A stretch of 64,000 nucleotides of DNA from assembly GCA_032717465.1 (NCBI GenBank), contig JAVRFU010000173.1, positions 1 through 64,000 on the forward strand, written 5' to 3'. The notes beneath the pieces are model-generated. The model did not search any database and was not told the DNA's origin. It worked only from the letters and a program-made list of their open reading frames with translations. The DNA is from Coenobita brevimanus (lineage: Eukaryota; Arthropoda; Malacostraca; Decapoda; Coenobitidae). How positions within the stretch are numbered: the stretch's first letter is position 1; each line of letters opens with the position of its first letter. Position numbers and translations under genes: made by a program. Positions 22,246 through 32,802 of the stretch are shown one piece after another.

Positions 22246-22482
22246 GAAAATGTTAAAAATAAAGCTCATTATTATCCTTAGACCCCTAATGCATCACTCT
22301 CAATTGAATAAAACCATCTGGTGTTAGTTGGAATAAAGACAGTTGCTCTCCCACTTACGAACAAGAGCTAAGAAGAATTGCTGTTGAGATTAAACACTTA
22401 CCGGCTTGAGATTTCATTCGGCTGCGTGGTTGCCAGCCTGATAGTGCCAGGGATTGACTCCTGGCACTGCATCATCCTAGCT

Positions 22483-22712
22483 TATCATCAATCATCGTCG
22501 TCGTTGATTGGCCAGTAAAATCAGCACCTAGACTAAGTTAACTGGCCTTCTATATCCTAGTGGTGGAATGATCTAGTTATGGAGCCTAGCACTAACTATT
22601 CTATCATCAATCATCGTCGTCGTCATCAATAGGCAAGTAAAATCAGTACCTAGACTAAGTTAACCCTAGTGGTGGAATGATCTAGTTATGTAGCCCAGCA
22701 CTGCTATCATAA
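22483..22712 (+). repeat. Two tandem ~119-bp units
   Basis: 'tatcatcaatcatcgtcgtcg' begins at 22,483 and 22,602. Both copies continue through 'agtaaaatcag.acctagac' and 'gtggtggaatgatctagtta'. A tRNA-like stretch with a B-box-like 'gggattgactcctgg' lies just upstream at about 22,449-22,464, so the unit may be a SINE tail. Confidence 0.75.
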
Positions 22713-22719
22713 TTAAAAT

Positions 22720-24033
22720 CATCATTCCTGACTCCTCTTCCCACCCAACGATGAGGTCAGGAGTTCTCTATTAAAATATCGTAAGTAGGGGAGCAACTGT
22801 TATACTCTGTCCATCTCAACTTGGCTTAAAAGTGACCTGCAAAGGATGCAGAGTCACAACATTGCTAGCCTTGTCTTACTCTGCTTCTGGCTGATGAAAT
22901 TAGGCTGCCAAAGACAAAACTCTCTGCCAAGTCAAGGTGGACCATCCAAAAATTTTCTAACTCACATTTCAGACAGGTGGTTGTAGCTGTAGTTGTAGTA
23001 GAAGGAACTGAGATGTAGAAAGGTTTTCAGGATCAACGGCACTGGGAACCTCTATATCTATCACAGGTATTTCCATATCACAGGTATTTCCAGAGTTTTC
23101 AGGCCACTGAGTATTTTTCAACATTCACCACACAATCTTGTATCACTCTATGAGCAGTGAAGGAGCCCAGGGCTGGGCAAGTTGGTCCCAACATTCAATA
23201 TGACAGTGACCAGCCACATTTATTCCCGAGTGGCATTACGTTAATGAGAAACCCCAACCACCCTTGGGTATAGCAACTGCACGATGAGAAAAATTGAGCC
23301 AGCACCGCCGGCTCCAGCAGGCAGCACCACCAGGATCAACACCAGCACAGCAGCACCACCAGGATCAACGCCAGCACAGCAGCACCAACTCAGCAATCGC
23401 AGGAACAGCAGCCTGAGTAACACAGACGGACCCTGAAAATAAGGCAAGGTTTTAGGAGATAATCTCAAGTGTGTTCAAACTTAATCCTTTTGTCTGTGGA
23501 GGAGTTCAATATGGATCTTAATTAACCCCTAGTGTATTGGTGCTGGATGGGAGGGGAGGCCTGCCTGACATTTACACTTCTCAATGCCACACCTATCCCA
23601 CAAGAGGAGAATTATGGACTACAGAAGGGTAACTCAGCCTGCAGTCCACTGGGATAATGTTCTGCTGTGCCTGGGGTTGAACTACTACTAGTACACAAGA
23701 CCTAAGAAGAACAAATCCATTTTACATCATCTGTCTGGCTCAATTCCTTGGTTATAGTCCCTCAAGTACTTCCTTATTCCCAGCAGAACAAGAAATTCCG
23801 ACGGCTCCTGTGTTAATCTTTTGTTACAACTCAGCACTGAATAAGGACAGATGGCAGTTTAAACAGATAGATAGTGGCAAACTGGGTAGTAGATAGATTC
23901 CTTCACAATGATGGCCGTCTCCTAATATAAATGAAAGAGTCTGGTGGTAGCAAGAATATTATGACAAGAGCAGAAGGCCCCATACTACAGGTCCCTTTGG
24001 CAAAATTTAAAAAAGTCACAATAGGACACTTAC
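22720..24033. other. Noncoding stretch with SINE1 relic and a 30-bp duplication
   Basis: A SINE1 relic in reverse orientation lies at about 23,150-23,270 ('cagggctgggcaagttggtc', 'gagtggcattacgttaatga'). At 23,320-23,390 the phrase 'cagcaccaccaggatcaac' is duplicated, giving a Gly/Ala-rich antisense frame of no significance. A stretch near 23,600-23,680 resembles the intron-like sequence at 31.5 and 32.0 kb. Confidence 0.5.
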
Positions 24034-24169
24034 CTGAGAGTGGAGGCAGATGGTTGGTATTACCGTGATTGGGCAGCTGGTTGGTATTAATTTGGCAGCT
24101 GGTTGTGGCTTTCTTCTCCCCTTTCTCCATCTATGTTGGCAGTTTCCACAGCTGGGTCAATTAACACAC
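24034..24169 (-). pseudogene. Exon-like block bounded by splice signals
   Basis: On the minus strand the block begins after 'ttttttcag' and ends at 'CTCTCAG' followed by 'gtaagtg', both good splice consensus. The frame from the start gives VLIDPAVETANIDGE but then hits TAA within a short internal duplication ('cagctgccaa' twice). A second block at 31,572-31,729 has the same beginning (VGVDSAVETA) and a similar end. I do not recognise the protein. The pair looks like duplicated, decayed exons of an unknown gene or element. Confidence 0.4.
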
Positions 24170-24303
24170 CTGAAAAAATAGTACACATTAGTCCCTTCCT
24201 TCCAAACCTTGATTAACAAAAGTATCTGGTTAGCAGCAAGAACAATATAACCTGGGAACAGTAAGGTTTAATTACATGCCAGTAAGAATTTGCAAAGTCT
24301 GTA

Positions 24304-25497
24304 GTAATAATAATAATTAATAATAATAATAGTAATAATAACAGTAATAATAATAATCGTTTCATTTTTAAAGGCTCCAACATGCTTGCATGAGTCAGCC
24401 TTGGTCACCTAATGGCGGCTCTCCACGCTGCACGATCTATTGCAGCCTCCCTGTTCAGTCCCTTAACCCTGAGGTCACACTTAATGACCTCGTCCCATGT
24501 CTTTCTCGGTCTACCCCTCATAACCCCACCCCCAATATTAACATTTCTCACCCTCCTCACCCAATTATCATCCCCCATCCTCTCCACATGCCCAAACCAT
24601 CTCAATTTACCTCTGCTCATCACAACACCAATACATTCCAGTCCCATCCTACCTCTCAACTCTTCCATCGTAAACCCAGCCCCCCCAAACCTTGAACGCA
24701 GGGACGTACTACACATCCACCTAATCACTGTCATTTCTGTACGTCTAAGCCTGCGAATATCCTCCTCCTTTAATGCTCAGGTCTCACTACCATACAGCAT
24801 GACACTCCTAACACATGCTGCATACAAAGACCTCTTAGCACATAGGAAGAGTCCTCTCAATGTCATGAGAGGCAAGAGCTCCCTGAACTTCTTCCAACCA
24901 ATTTTCACCCCAGCCACAGAGCTAGCTCCAGCACACATGTCTCCCAAATAACAAACTTTTCCACACACTCAAGAGATTCACCAACAAGATCAATCCCTTC
25001 ACGCCTGACAATCTCCATCTGCTCTCCCCGACACGCCGTACACATAAAATCAGCAGTATCTCACAGTATACTTCTGACAGCACTACATCTCTTGCAACCC
25101 CATTTATCACAAACACCGCACAAGATGGAATTACTTCCCACGCCCTCGTGGCAAACTGCACATGGCCACTCTCCCTCGTCTTTGACAGTAACGCCACCAA
25201 CCCTAGATATCATCACTTTTGTTTTATCTGCAGTTACCCTTAAGCCCTTGTGCCCCATACCATCCCTCCACTTCCTAAATCTTTCCTCCACTTCCCTTTC
25301 ATTCTCTGCAATCAACACCAAATCATCAGCATGCAACATCTCCCACGAGAATCCGCTTTTGAAGTCATGTGAAAGGGCTTCAAGTACCATGATAATCAAC
25401 ATAGGACTCAAAACTGACCCCTGATGCACACCAACGTTCACGGAAAACTCATCACTACGCAAATTTCCCCCGGATTTTTCCACAGATTTCATCCATT
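24304..25497 (-). mobile_element. Line-E non-LTR retrotransposon, RT to 3' tail
   Basis: Starting at 25,492 on the minus strand: 'SVNVGVHQGSVLSPML' (RT motif 4/B region), 'LHADDLVLIAE' (catalytic DD of motif C), then 'KTKVMISR', then a Cys-rich segment CAVC...CGVCDKWGCKRC (C-x2-C-x9-C-x2-C-x4-C-x2-C) that looks like a zinc-binding fold, then 'FCYLGDM', 'SVMLYGSETWALK', 'LRWFGHVERM' and 'RPRKTWDEV', ending 'DRAAWRAAIR'. The C-terminal part changes frame near 25,060 and 24,920, so it is inactive. The tail is an imperfect (TAA)n at 24,307-24,358. The 5' end is truncated within the RT at about 25,495; EN is absent. The plus-strand frames here are antisense shadows. Confidence 0.85.
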
Positions 25498-25889
25498 GAA
25501 ATAAGCCCTATGCCCTATACTTATACAAAATAATATATACCCAAAAAAAATCAGGTAAGTGATAGTGTTATACACCAGGAATTGGCAAATTATCACCTGA
25601 CAACACCTCACGTGCATTCATTCGCTACATTAACAAGGTAATTTCCCCTTTGAATTATGCCTTGTAATTGATGTCTGTAATAAAAATATATATCAGAAAG
25701 GAAGGGAGAAGCCTAAGTGACATTTACATTCACCTGGAACTACCTATTTCTTTATGTATTGCCGAGATTTTCTACCTATAAAAAATTAGCATGTAAGTTA
25801 GCAGCAGTCAGCCTCAGTGTCTTTGTCAACCCTTCCCTTCTCAGATAAGCCGCGGCATTTAGTTCCTTGTCCTCCGCTGTAGTGAAACC
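25498..25889. other. AT-rich flank upstream of the piggyBac-type gene
   Basis: No coding frame. It must contain the left end of the piggyBac-type element if that survives, but I could not identify a TTAA plus terminal repeat matching the right end. A polypyrimidine-AG ('cccttcccttctcag') at about 25,829-25,843 could be a splice acceptor or chance. Confidence 0.4.
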
Positions 25890-28090
25890 ATGTCGCACTC
25901 GCGCCCCACCATTCCTGCCGCTTCTGTGCCCATTGCAAAGGGCCCCGTGACCTCTACCCCTAAGAAAAGTAGTGAGGGCAGCAGGAAAGGCCTTAGTGAC
26001 TCTGCAGTGGCACGTGAACTTGCAGAATTGTCCATGGTGATGATGGACAGTGATTCTGACGATTCGGGTAAATCGTGTGATGAGCCGGGTGAGGTTACCG
26101 TGCGAGAAACTGCTACAACGAGTGCTTCAGTGTCGGAAGTAGTCTCTAGCTCCAAGGGAAAGGAGTCTTTAGTGCAGCAAGGCAAGGAATTTGGGAAGGG
26201 AGTGAAAAGGCGGCGTGTTAGCCCCAGAACAATGTCCCCGCGTGACCCAGCCCGATATGAGTCCCGAGTGCATTCACCTCCCCGTTCCCCAAGCCCCAAT
26301 TCACTCATTTCTTCATCATCGTTGGCTGAGTTATCTCCAGAGTCTTCGTCGTCGGAGTCACCATCAGCATCAACAGTGAAGGCAGGCCATAGAGGAAGAG
26401 GTAAATCAAGTACTGTGAAAAGTAGTGTAGTTAGTAGGGTAAGGGCTGCTAGTGCTGTACGGCAACCCAGGGTCAGTGCGAGTGACCTTGAACGAGATAA
26501 ATCTGCCTCAGCCAACCTCCACCACCACCACCATCACCCGCCCTACACCGCCACGACAGGGAATCCTGGACGCCTTTGCGTGGATGGAAGGGTCAGATTT
26601 TGTGCCTGAAAATTTAGTATTTGATGAGAGCTCCTCAGGAGTTCAGCCTGCCTTCACTATTGACGAAAATACTGAGTGTGTGGACTACCTTTTGGCCTTC
26701 CTAGATGACGAAGTCATGCAGCACATATGTGATGAGACCAACAGGTATGAATCACAACCTGCTGCAAGTGGTACAGGTGCAGCCAAGATGCAACAGTGGT
26801 CCATGCTGGGAGTGCAGGAGCTGTATGTGTTCTTTGCCCTCATGCTTCTCATGCCACACTCCAAGAAGCATGAGTTGGAAGAATACTGGTCCATGGACCC
26901 CTTACTACCCTCACCCACCTTCAATAAGTACATGGTCAGAGATCGCTTCCGGAACATCATCGGAAACCTGCACTTTGCTGACAACGATGTACCTTCCCAA
27001 ACCGACCCACTCTGGATGAATGAAGGATAAGTTTATGTCATTCTTCCACCCCTTTCAGAAGATTGTCATTGACGAATCCTTGGTTTTGTTCAGAGGACGT
27101 CTTCGGTTTGTTCAGTACATTCCAAGCAAACGCCATCGCTTTGGAATTAAGTTCTTTGTACTGTGCAACTGTAAGACGGGGTACAACCTTGACTTCGTCA
27201 TTTATTCAGCCAGCACTGTCGATCTGGATAAAACACACCCCCTTGGCTTCTCAGGCTGTGTAGTGAAAGTGCTCCTAGAAAAGTATTTTGGTGGGAATCA
27301 TGTGCTGTATACAGACAACTACTATACAGCACCGAAACTTGCCAAATACCTTTCTGAGCACGGCATTGGCTCCTGCGGCACTGTCAAAAGTAATCGTGCC
27401 CACTTCCCCAAATTCACAGAGGCAGGAACCTCGCAGCGAGGAGACGTGCACCTACACAAGTCTGAGAAGATGCTGGCAATACGGTGGCATTACAAGAGGG
27501 TCGTGCACATGCTCACCACCGTACATAAGGGGGAGATGAGAGACAGTGGGAAGGTCGACCGTAGGACAGGCGAACCTGTGATGAAACCTGATGCTGTGTT
27601 GGACTACAATATCAACATGCGGCTGGTGGACAAGTCCGACATGATGACTGGTGAGATTGACTGCCTCAGGAAGAATACTAGGTGGTACAGGAATGTTTTT
27701 CTGAATCTCATAGATATGACGATGCTGAACGCCTTCATCCTGTACATGATGAAGGTCAAGCCACCCAAGTCCTTCTCCCTGAGGTTGTTCGCCAGGACTT
27801 GTGTCCAGCAGCTGCTGGAAAGATATGGTAGGGTGACAGCAGCAGCTCCAAGGCGCCATCCAGTAACACTTCCCGACCGACTTGAGCAGAGGGCGTATAT
27901 GGATCAGCACAGACTTGAGCTTATGCCTGCCACAGGGAAAAGGAAGGCTGCGATTCGCAGGTGTCAGGTGTGTGCACATACCACCCGCCGCACACCTGAG
28001 CACAAATGCACCTCTTGGCAGTGCGCTGAGTGCCAGGTTCCCCTCTGTGTTATCTGCTTCTTCGATTGCCACAGCCAGAAGCAGTTCTAA
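25890..28090 (+). pseudogene. piggyBac-type transposase, two frameshifts
   Basis: A DDE transposase of the piggyBac family, which cuts and pastes DNA at TTAA sites in the nucleus. The N-terminus (25,890 to about 26,520) is Ser/acidic-rich and disordered-looking. The conserved core follows in a second frame (26,550-27,018: DAFAWMEGSDFV, ELYVFFALMLLMP, EYWSMDPL) and a third (27,020-28,090). The catalytic aspartates are visible in 'VIDESLVLFRGR', 'LYTDNYYTAPKLA' and 'VLDYNINMRLVDKSDMM'. The C-terminal Cys-rich domain (CQVC...CTSWQC..C...LCVICFFDC) is present. The first shift lies in a CCA/CAC microsatellite (about 26,518-26,545). The second, at 27,016-27,023, looks like a 4-bp duplication (atga twice). 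The combined length of about 740 codons is longer than usual (about 600) because of the N-terminal extension. Apart from these shifts the core is well kept, so inactivation may be recent or the shifts may be errors. Confidence 0.9.
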
Positions 28091-28923
28091 CAGTGCAAGT
28101 GTGAAAGGAGAATAATTTGGAAATAATGTGTAAATAGCAAGTGAAAGCAATGGATGTTCAGTACATATGCTTGAACAGTGTACAGGTATTATAGTTTTAT
28201 CTTACTGAAAGTGACAGTGAATAATATAGTGTAAGTAAAATAGAAGGGTAAATATTGAAAATAGAATAGAAAATGTAAATAGTAATGTAAGTAATTAGTA
28301 ATATAAGAATATGAGTACAAATAATTTATGTTATAACAGTGAAAGTGAATCCGTGGCTCTCTACGTATTTTACTGAATGAAAAATTGAATGACTTCAGTG
28401 ACAATAAACTAATACGACTGAAGGAAACTTATGGAGAAAGACTCCAGATATATATAAGTGTGATATAGTAATAGAAATATAAAGTGTGAGGGGTTTTATG
28501 AATAATAAATGACAGAGTACCAAGAGCGAATTAGCGCAAGTGCGACGATCAGACGCGCTGGTAATTTCCATTGCTTTCACAGTGTTTTTTTTTTGAAGTA
28601 TGGATCCCAAACTACTTGAAAATCATAGTGTTTATAGTGTTTATATCTGGCTGTGGTAATCACATTACGGGTTGTCGGGAAGTGTAAAGTGGAGACTTCG
28701 TTACCCAACTTCAGAGGTCTCCACAAGTCCTACGGTAACTGACAAAGGCTCAACAAACATTCCAGGAGAAAGCTGAAGGTATGTGCCATAAGCATATGTA
28801 ATTTTAATATTCTAGGACTAATAACTGATTTTGGGCAAATATTTTTTGAGAGTCTGTCGGAGCCCGAATAACCCCGCGGGACACGCAAAACATTGGTAAA
28901 CATGCCCGCGGTGTAGGGGTTAA
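28091..28923 (+). mobile_element. 3' region and right end of the piggyBac-type element
   Basis: About 830 bp of AT-rich noncoding DNA ends at 'cgcggtgtagggg' followed by TTAA (28,920-28,923). Read from outside in, this is TTAACCCCTACACCGCGG, the form expected of a piggyBac-type terminal repeat (TTAA target then CCC). A related GC-rich word ('ccccgcgggacacgc') lies just inside, suggesting a subterminal repeat. The left end was not found. Confidence 0.65.
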
Positions 28924-29164
28924 TAATGTAACGTTGGGATACTTTGAAACAAACCCTGGTAAGCCATTTGGTCTGTCACACACGTTACATGCCCACTGTG
29001 AGGAACGTTACCAGAAAATGATGTCAAGTTTCTCACGCACACCTTTGAACAAAAAATCAAAGTACCTGCACTGAAGTCCAATGATAAAACCCCTGTGTTT
29101 GTAATTTAGTATGCTATCTTTAAGTTTTTATTCTTTCCAAACAGTAAATTGATTTTGCCTGGTA

Positions 29165-29398
29165 CCTGGTGAGTGTGCTTTACCATCATGTCTCCAATGA
29201 CTCCAGCTGATTACTTGAATTCTGCTGGTATTCATTTTACACATATATCATTGTGGACTGATGGGGAAGCAGCCCACTTCAAGGATAGGTATTCTATGGC
29301 AGCTCTAACCTCTTACAAAGCCATCCACAACTGCACTGCTAAATGGAACTTTCAAGAAAGTTATCATGGCAAGGGCCCTCATGATAGGATTGGAATGG
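29165..29398 (+). pseudogene. Fragment of an unnamed invertebrate transposon-associated protein
   Basis: The frame reads 'ISLWTDGEAAHFKDRY', then about 20 residues, then 'AKWNFQESYHGKGPHDRIG'. I recall the pattern 'DG...(Q/H)FK.(K/R)Y...W.F....HGKG..D.IG' from many uncharacterised invertebrate proteins that are probably transposon-encoded; I cannot name the family. The frame is open only because the downstream sequence happens to lack stops; after about 29,398 it runs into a different repeat. Confidence 0.45.
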
Positions 29399-29475
29399 AA
29401 TGGAATATGAAATTTAGGCCAAAGGCCAAGCACTGGGACCTGATAGGTCATTCAGCGCTTTGATGAGTGAGATAT
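29398..29475 (+). repeat. Decapod-type dispersed repeat fragment
   Basis: 'aggccaaaggccaagcactg' then 'ggacctgataggtcattcag' is a sequence I recognise as recurrent in decapod crustacean DNA. This is the strongest single clue to the host lineage, but it rests on memory rather than a search. Confidence 0.55.
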
Positions 29476-29689
29476 GAAAGACGATAGTTTAAAAGAATGA
29501 GTATAAAAATTGAGAAAACTACTACACAATAATCATGCAACTAAAATCGTAGGTAAAATGAAAACAAATGTAGTCAGCAAGCCCTAAAACATAACTATGA
29601 CAACACCAATCACAGCTTGCAGTATAGCCCTGTCTCCTTTAAAAATGCCATAAGGCTAGAAACATTTGCCCTATTACCTACAACAACTG

Positions 29690-30205
29690 ATAGGGATCCC
29701 CTATTTGTTAAAAATTTCGTCCCGAGAGCGAGCATAGGTCGGACAGTCCAATACGAAATGCCTGCAAGTTATTGTGACTTGACAGATGTCACACTGGGGT
29801 GGGACCCCTCGGTCCAAAAGGAACCCGTGAGTCAAACGCGTATGGCCAATTCGCAGCCTAGTCAACCTCGTCTCAAAACCCCGACAAGCCTGAGAAGAGG
29901 ATGACCAGGCATAAACCGATGGCCGAATCTCTTTATACTTCGTGTTACTGGCCAGGGAGGGGGAAGCCCATCTCGCCTGCCACTCAGAACAAACAAAGTT
30001 ACGGATAACGGTCTTCAAATCAGAATAGGGAACCTTATTATACCCAACAGAAGAAAGAGAACATGCCAATTTTGCCTCTTTGTCAGCAAATTCATTCCAA
30101 TAGAGATTAACATGTGACGGTATCCAGCAGAACGAAACAAATTTATACTTTGTAGCCAGGCCTCAAAGCCAAGACTGAATCTTCCTTATTATAGGGTGGA
30201 ATGTG
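29690..30205 (-). mobile_element. LINE fragment with RNase H domain and C-terminal zinc motif
   Basis: On the minus strand from about 30,200: 'HPIIRKIQSWL', an in-frame stop, 'KYKFVSFCWIPSHVNLYWNE', 'FADKEAKLA' (the end of an RNase H domain: 'WIPSHV..NE.AD'), then 'ETRLTRLRIGHTRLTHGFLL' and 'PPQCDICQVTITCRHFVLDC' (the CxxC...H..C motif). This order is that of RNase H-bearing LINEs of the I/R1/Jockey type, distinct from Line-A to Line-E. One nonsense codon lies near 30,164. EN and RT are absent. Confidence 0.8.
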
Positions 30206-30620
30206 TTAAACTGCTTAAATTTCCACACCTCCCTCCACTACACAAAGCTTCTTGACTTCATGGCTTCTTTACTTCCTAAATTGGTTCCTAAGCTTGAGGT
30301 GTGAGTCTGGTAGTTAATCCTATGACACAAACTGCTCACCAAATGTATCCTTCCCATCCCTGACCAACTTGCTGTTCCTTCTGAGACAAAAAAATCATCT
30401 GACTTCAAGTTCCTATCTACTCTTAAGTTATCTACCAATTTTCTTCCTAAACACAGCACTACAGGACACACTATCAAGGCTGGGGCTTACAAATTCTTGT
30501 AAGAGAGATGAAATGTCAGTTTTATAAAAGACATGGAGCTGAGACACTTCTTGGAGCAGCCAACAACTGAGGTAAAAATTATATACGAAGTGAGGAAACT
30601 TGGTGATGTAAGTGTTAAAG
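30206..30620. other. Noncoding stretch, nothing recognised
   Basis: A 79-codon antisense frame is present without any recognisable motif. Confidence 0.35.
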
Positions 30621-30624
30621 AGTG

Positions 30625-31125
30625 TGTCTATCTATCTATTGCCAGACATCTTAATCCCATAAGGGGTGGCCACAAACAAATTGCCTCCATGTCGCCCTGT
30701 CCCCCACCATTTCACTGGCCTGCTCCCAGCCCACACACCCACCTCTCTCACATACCTCTCCACTCCATTCCTCCTTTTCATTTTTAGCCTCCCCCTCCCT
30801 CTCCACCTCACTCACATACACTCTCCTTGTCAGTCTCTCACTCTCCATCCTCTCCACATGGCCAAACCACCTCAATGTGTTTCTCCTAACGAGTGTGACA
30901 TTAGACAGAAATAATTATATGGAGAGAATGGATGCAGATATGGTGGTGAAAAGAGTTTAAGAGGCGAAAGGAGGCATGGCAGGACAAGAACCTATCATAA
31001 TTATCTATCTACAGCCAGACACCATAATCATGTAAAGGGTGGCCACAGACAAATCGCCTCCATGTCACCCTGTCCCTTGCTATTTTGCTGCCTTTCCCCC
31101 AACTTACACCCCTCTCTCTCACAGA
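30625..31125 (-). mobile_element. Two Line-A 3'-end fragments
   Basis: 30,625-30,875: reverse complement of the Line-A 3' end ('tctattgccagacatcttaa', 'cccataaggggtggccacaa') continuing into the coding tail ('RWFGHVERMESERLTRRVYV' on the minus strand). 31,000-31,125: a second, shorter copy ('tacagccagacaccataatc', 'gtaaagggtggccacagaca'). Both are truncated at the 5' end. Confidence 0.8.
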
Positions 31126-31129
31126 GCAA

Positions 31130-31571
31130 GAGGATGGATGGATATAGTAAATGATCATATATGAAGGCAAGGTACGGAAGCTGATAAGGCTAGGAAACTG
31201 AGGCAAATATGGTGACTTATATTACACAGGGGAAAATACATGATAAACAATTGGAAAGTAATATTACGTGCAAGAAAACCATCATCCCTCCCTCTTTTCC
31301 CATCCAAAGACGGGGTAAGGTAGGGTTTAGAATGCAGGAGAATAGGAATATATGATAAAAGTGAATAATGAGCACCTTAGTCAATAATATGGAGGATAAA
31401 ACCACTCTGGTACTGCAAAGGAATGTCTTCATGCAGTGGTGCCAATAGACAAACATTTTTAACTTCCTAAACCCCAAGAGGAGCATGGTGGACTGCAGGA
31501 GAAGGGCAACATCAGCCTGCAAACCCCCAGATCTAGTCTTGAACAAAATGCAACCACATTCAGGTACTTAC
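31130..31571. other. Noncoding stretch, nothing recognised
   Basis: Sequence near 31,470-31,540 ('agaggagcatggtggactgc', 'agcctgcaaa') resembles stretches near 16.2, 23.6, 32.0 and 32.5 kb, pointing to local duplication of noncoding DNA. Confidence 0.4.
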
Positions 31572-31729
31572 CAGACAGTGGAGATAATTGTCATGGTGAC
31601 TGCCAGAGATCGGGCAGCGTGTAGAGCCGCCATTAGGTGACCAAGGCTGACGCAGGCAAGCATGTTGGAGCCGTTATGTACGATATGATACGATGACATG
31701 GCAGTTTCCACGGCTGAGTCAACTCCAAC
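31572..31729 (-). pseudogene. Second exon-like block, interrupted by a Line-E fragment
   Basis: The minus strand starts after 'actttcag' with VGVDSAVETAM and ends near 'ATTATCTCCACTGTCTG' followed by 'gtaagtac'. Its beginning matches the block at 24,034-24,169 (AVETA shared, similar intron boundary). About 95 bp of Line-E 3' end ('gccgccattaggtgaccaag' to 'catgttggagcc', 31,604-31,698, plus orientation) sits in the middle. Confidence 0.4.
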
Positions 31730-31814
31730 CTGAAAGTGAAAATTATATATTAACCTTTTCAGTCTCTGGTTAAGTTCATAACATTCTCTGAAGACAGCAA
31801 GATTGTGCATGGTT

Positions 31815-31880
31815 CTATCTATCCATCTATTGCCAGATGCCCTAATCCCATAAGGGGTGGCCACAAACAAATACAAGCAT
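31815..31880 (-). mobile_element. Line-A 3'-end fragment (~65 bp)
   Basis: 'ctatctatccatctattgcc' then 'agatgccctaatcccataag' and 'gggtggccacaaacaaa': only the terminal ~65 bp, with the (TCTA)n tail to its left. Confidence 0.8.
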
Positions 31881-32800
31881 TTTCCTGAATATTTCCAAGA
31901 AAATTGACGGCATGAGCTGGGAGGTTTGGGGTGAGTTGGCCTGGAATAACCCTGCAGCCTTCATGGGGTGGCACTGATGTAATGGTGGACTGCAGAAGAG
32001 GAACTTCCACCTGCAGCCCACTCGGTTCATGTTGCTCAATGAACCGGGGGCTGCAACTACTATTACTTATACTACAATACAAACTTGGCATAAAATTGAA
32101 AAATCACCTTCAAACTGAGCTGAAATAATACGGTACAATGCCCGTCACAAAGAAGTGCCATGGAAAAGATTTTGAGTCACAACACTTTTTCTGTCAGAGC
32201 TGAATGAAATAAAGCCACAAGAGGCTGAAATCTAGGCCAGGTCAAGGTGAAAGAAATATCATAATTAAAACACGATGCATGTCAGTGCCTTACTTAAAGT
32301 CTGTGACCCCGATTCATGGTTTCTGTCTGTTAAATACACCTGGGGACTACAAACTGATGGCTGTGATTAGTGGCACTCACATAATTAGCTGGCTACACTC
32401 CCTGATTATACAAACATCCCTCAATTCCCTCCTTATCCCATAAAAGGAAGCTGTAGTGGATCCAGTCCCTGGCTATACAAACATCCCTCAACTCCCTATC
32501 CCCTGAAAGAAGGATGGTGTACTGTGAGAAGAGCAATTTTGGTGTGAGCCACTGTGTTTACATCTGCTGAAGTACAATAACCACACACACACACATTTTA
32601 AATAATATACAGATAATGCGCAATGATAACTAAACTCTTGCTCTCCCCACACTGCTCAATATCCAGCAGCCTCCCTAATCAGTTTCTCACTTGTTAGGTC
32701 ACCCTCTATGACCTTGTTCCAAGTCTTCCTCAGTCTGCCTCTTGCAACAGCCTAAGCACACACCCACTACCAACCTACCTTTCAGACTCCTGGTCATCCT
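31881..32800. other. Noncoding stretch with a Line-E relic
   Basis: About 32,650-32,745 resembles the reverse-complemented Line-E coding tail ('atgaccttgttccaagtctt', 'cctcagtctgcct'). The rest shows no gene. A short (AC)n run is at 32,582-32,596. Confidence 0.5.
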
Positions 32801-32802
32801 CC

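Noticed and set aside
23241..23468. 75-codon minus-strand frame with a Gly/Ala/Val repeat
   Set aside because: Produced by a duplicated ~30-bp unit; no further support.
23523..23540. TTAACCCCTA as the left end of the piggyBac-type element
   Set aside because: It matches the right end for only the TTAA plus six bases, lies about 2.4 kb upstream, and a Line-E copy is in between. Chance match cannot be excluded.
25859..26515. 218-codon minus-strand frame
   Set aside because: Antisense shadow of the Ser-rich N-terminus of the piggyBac-type transposase.
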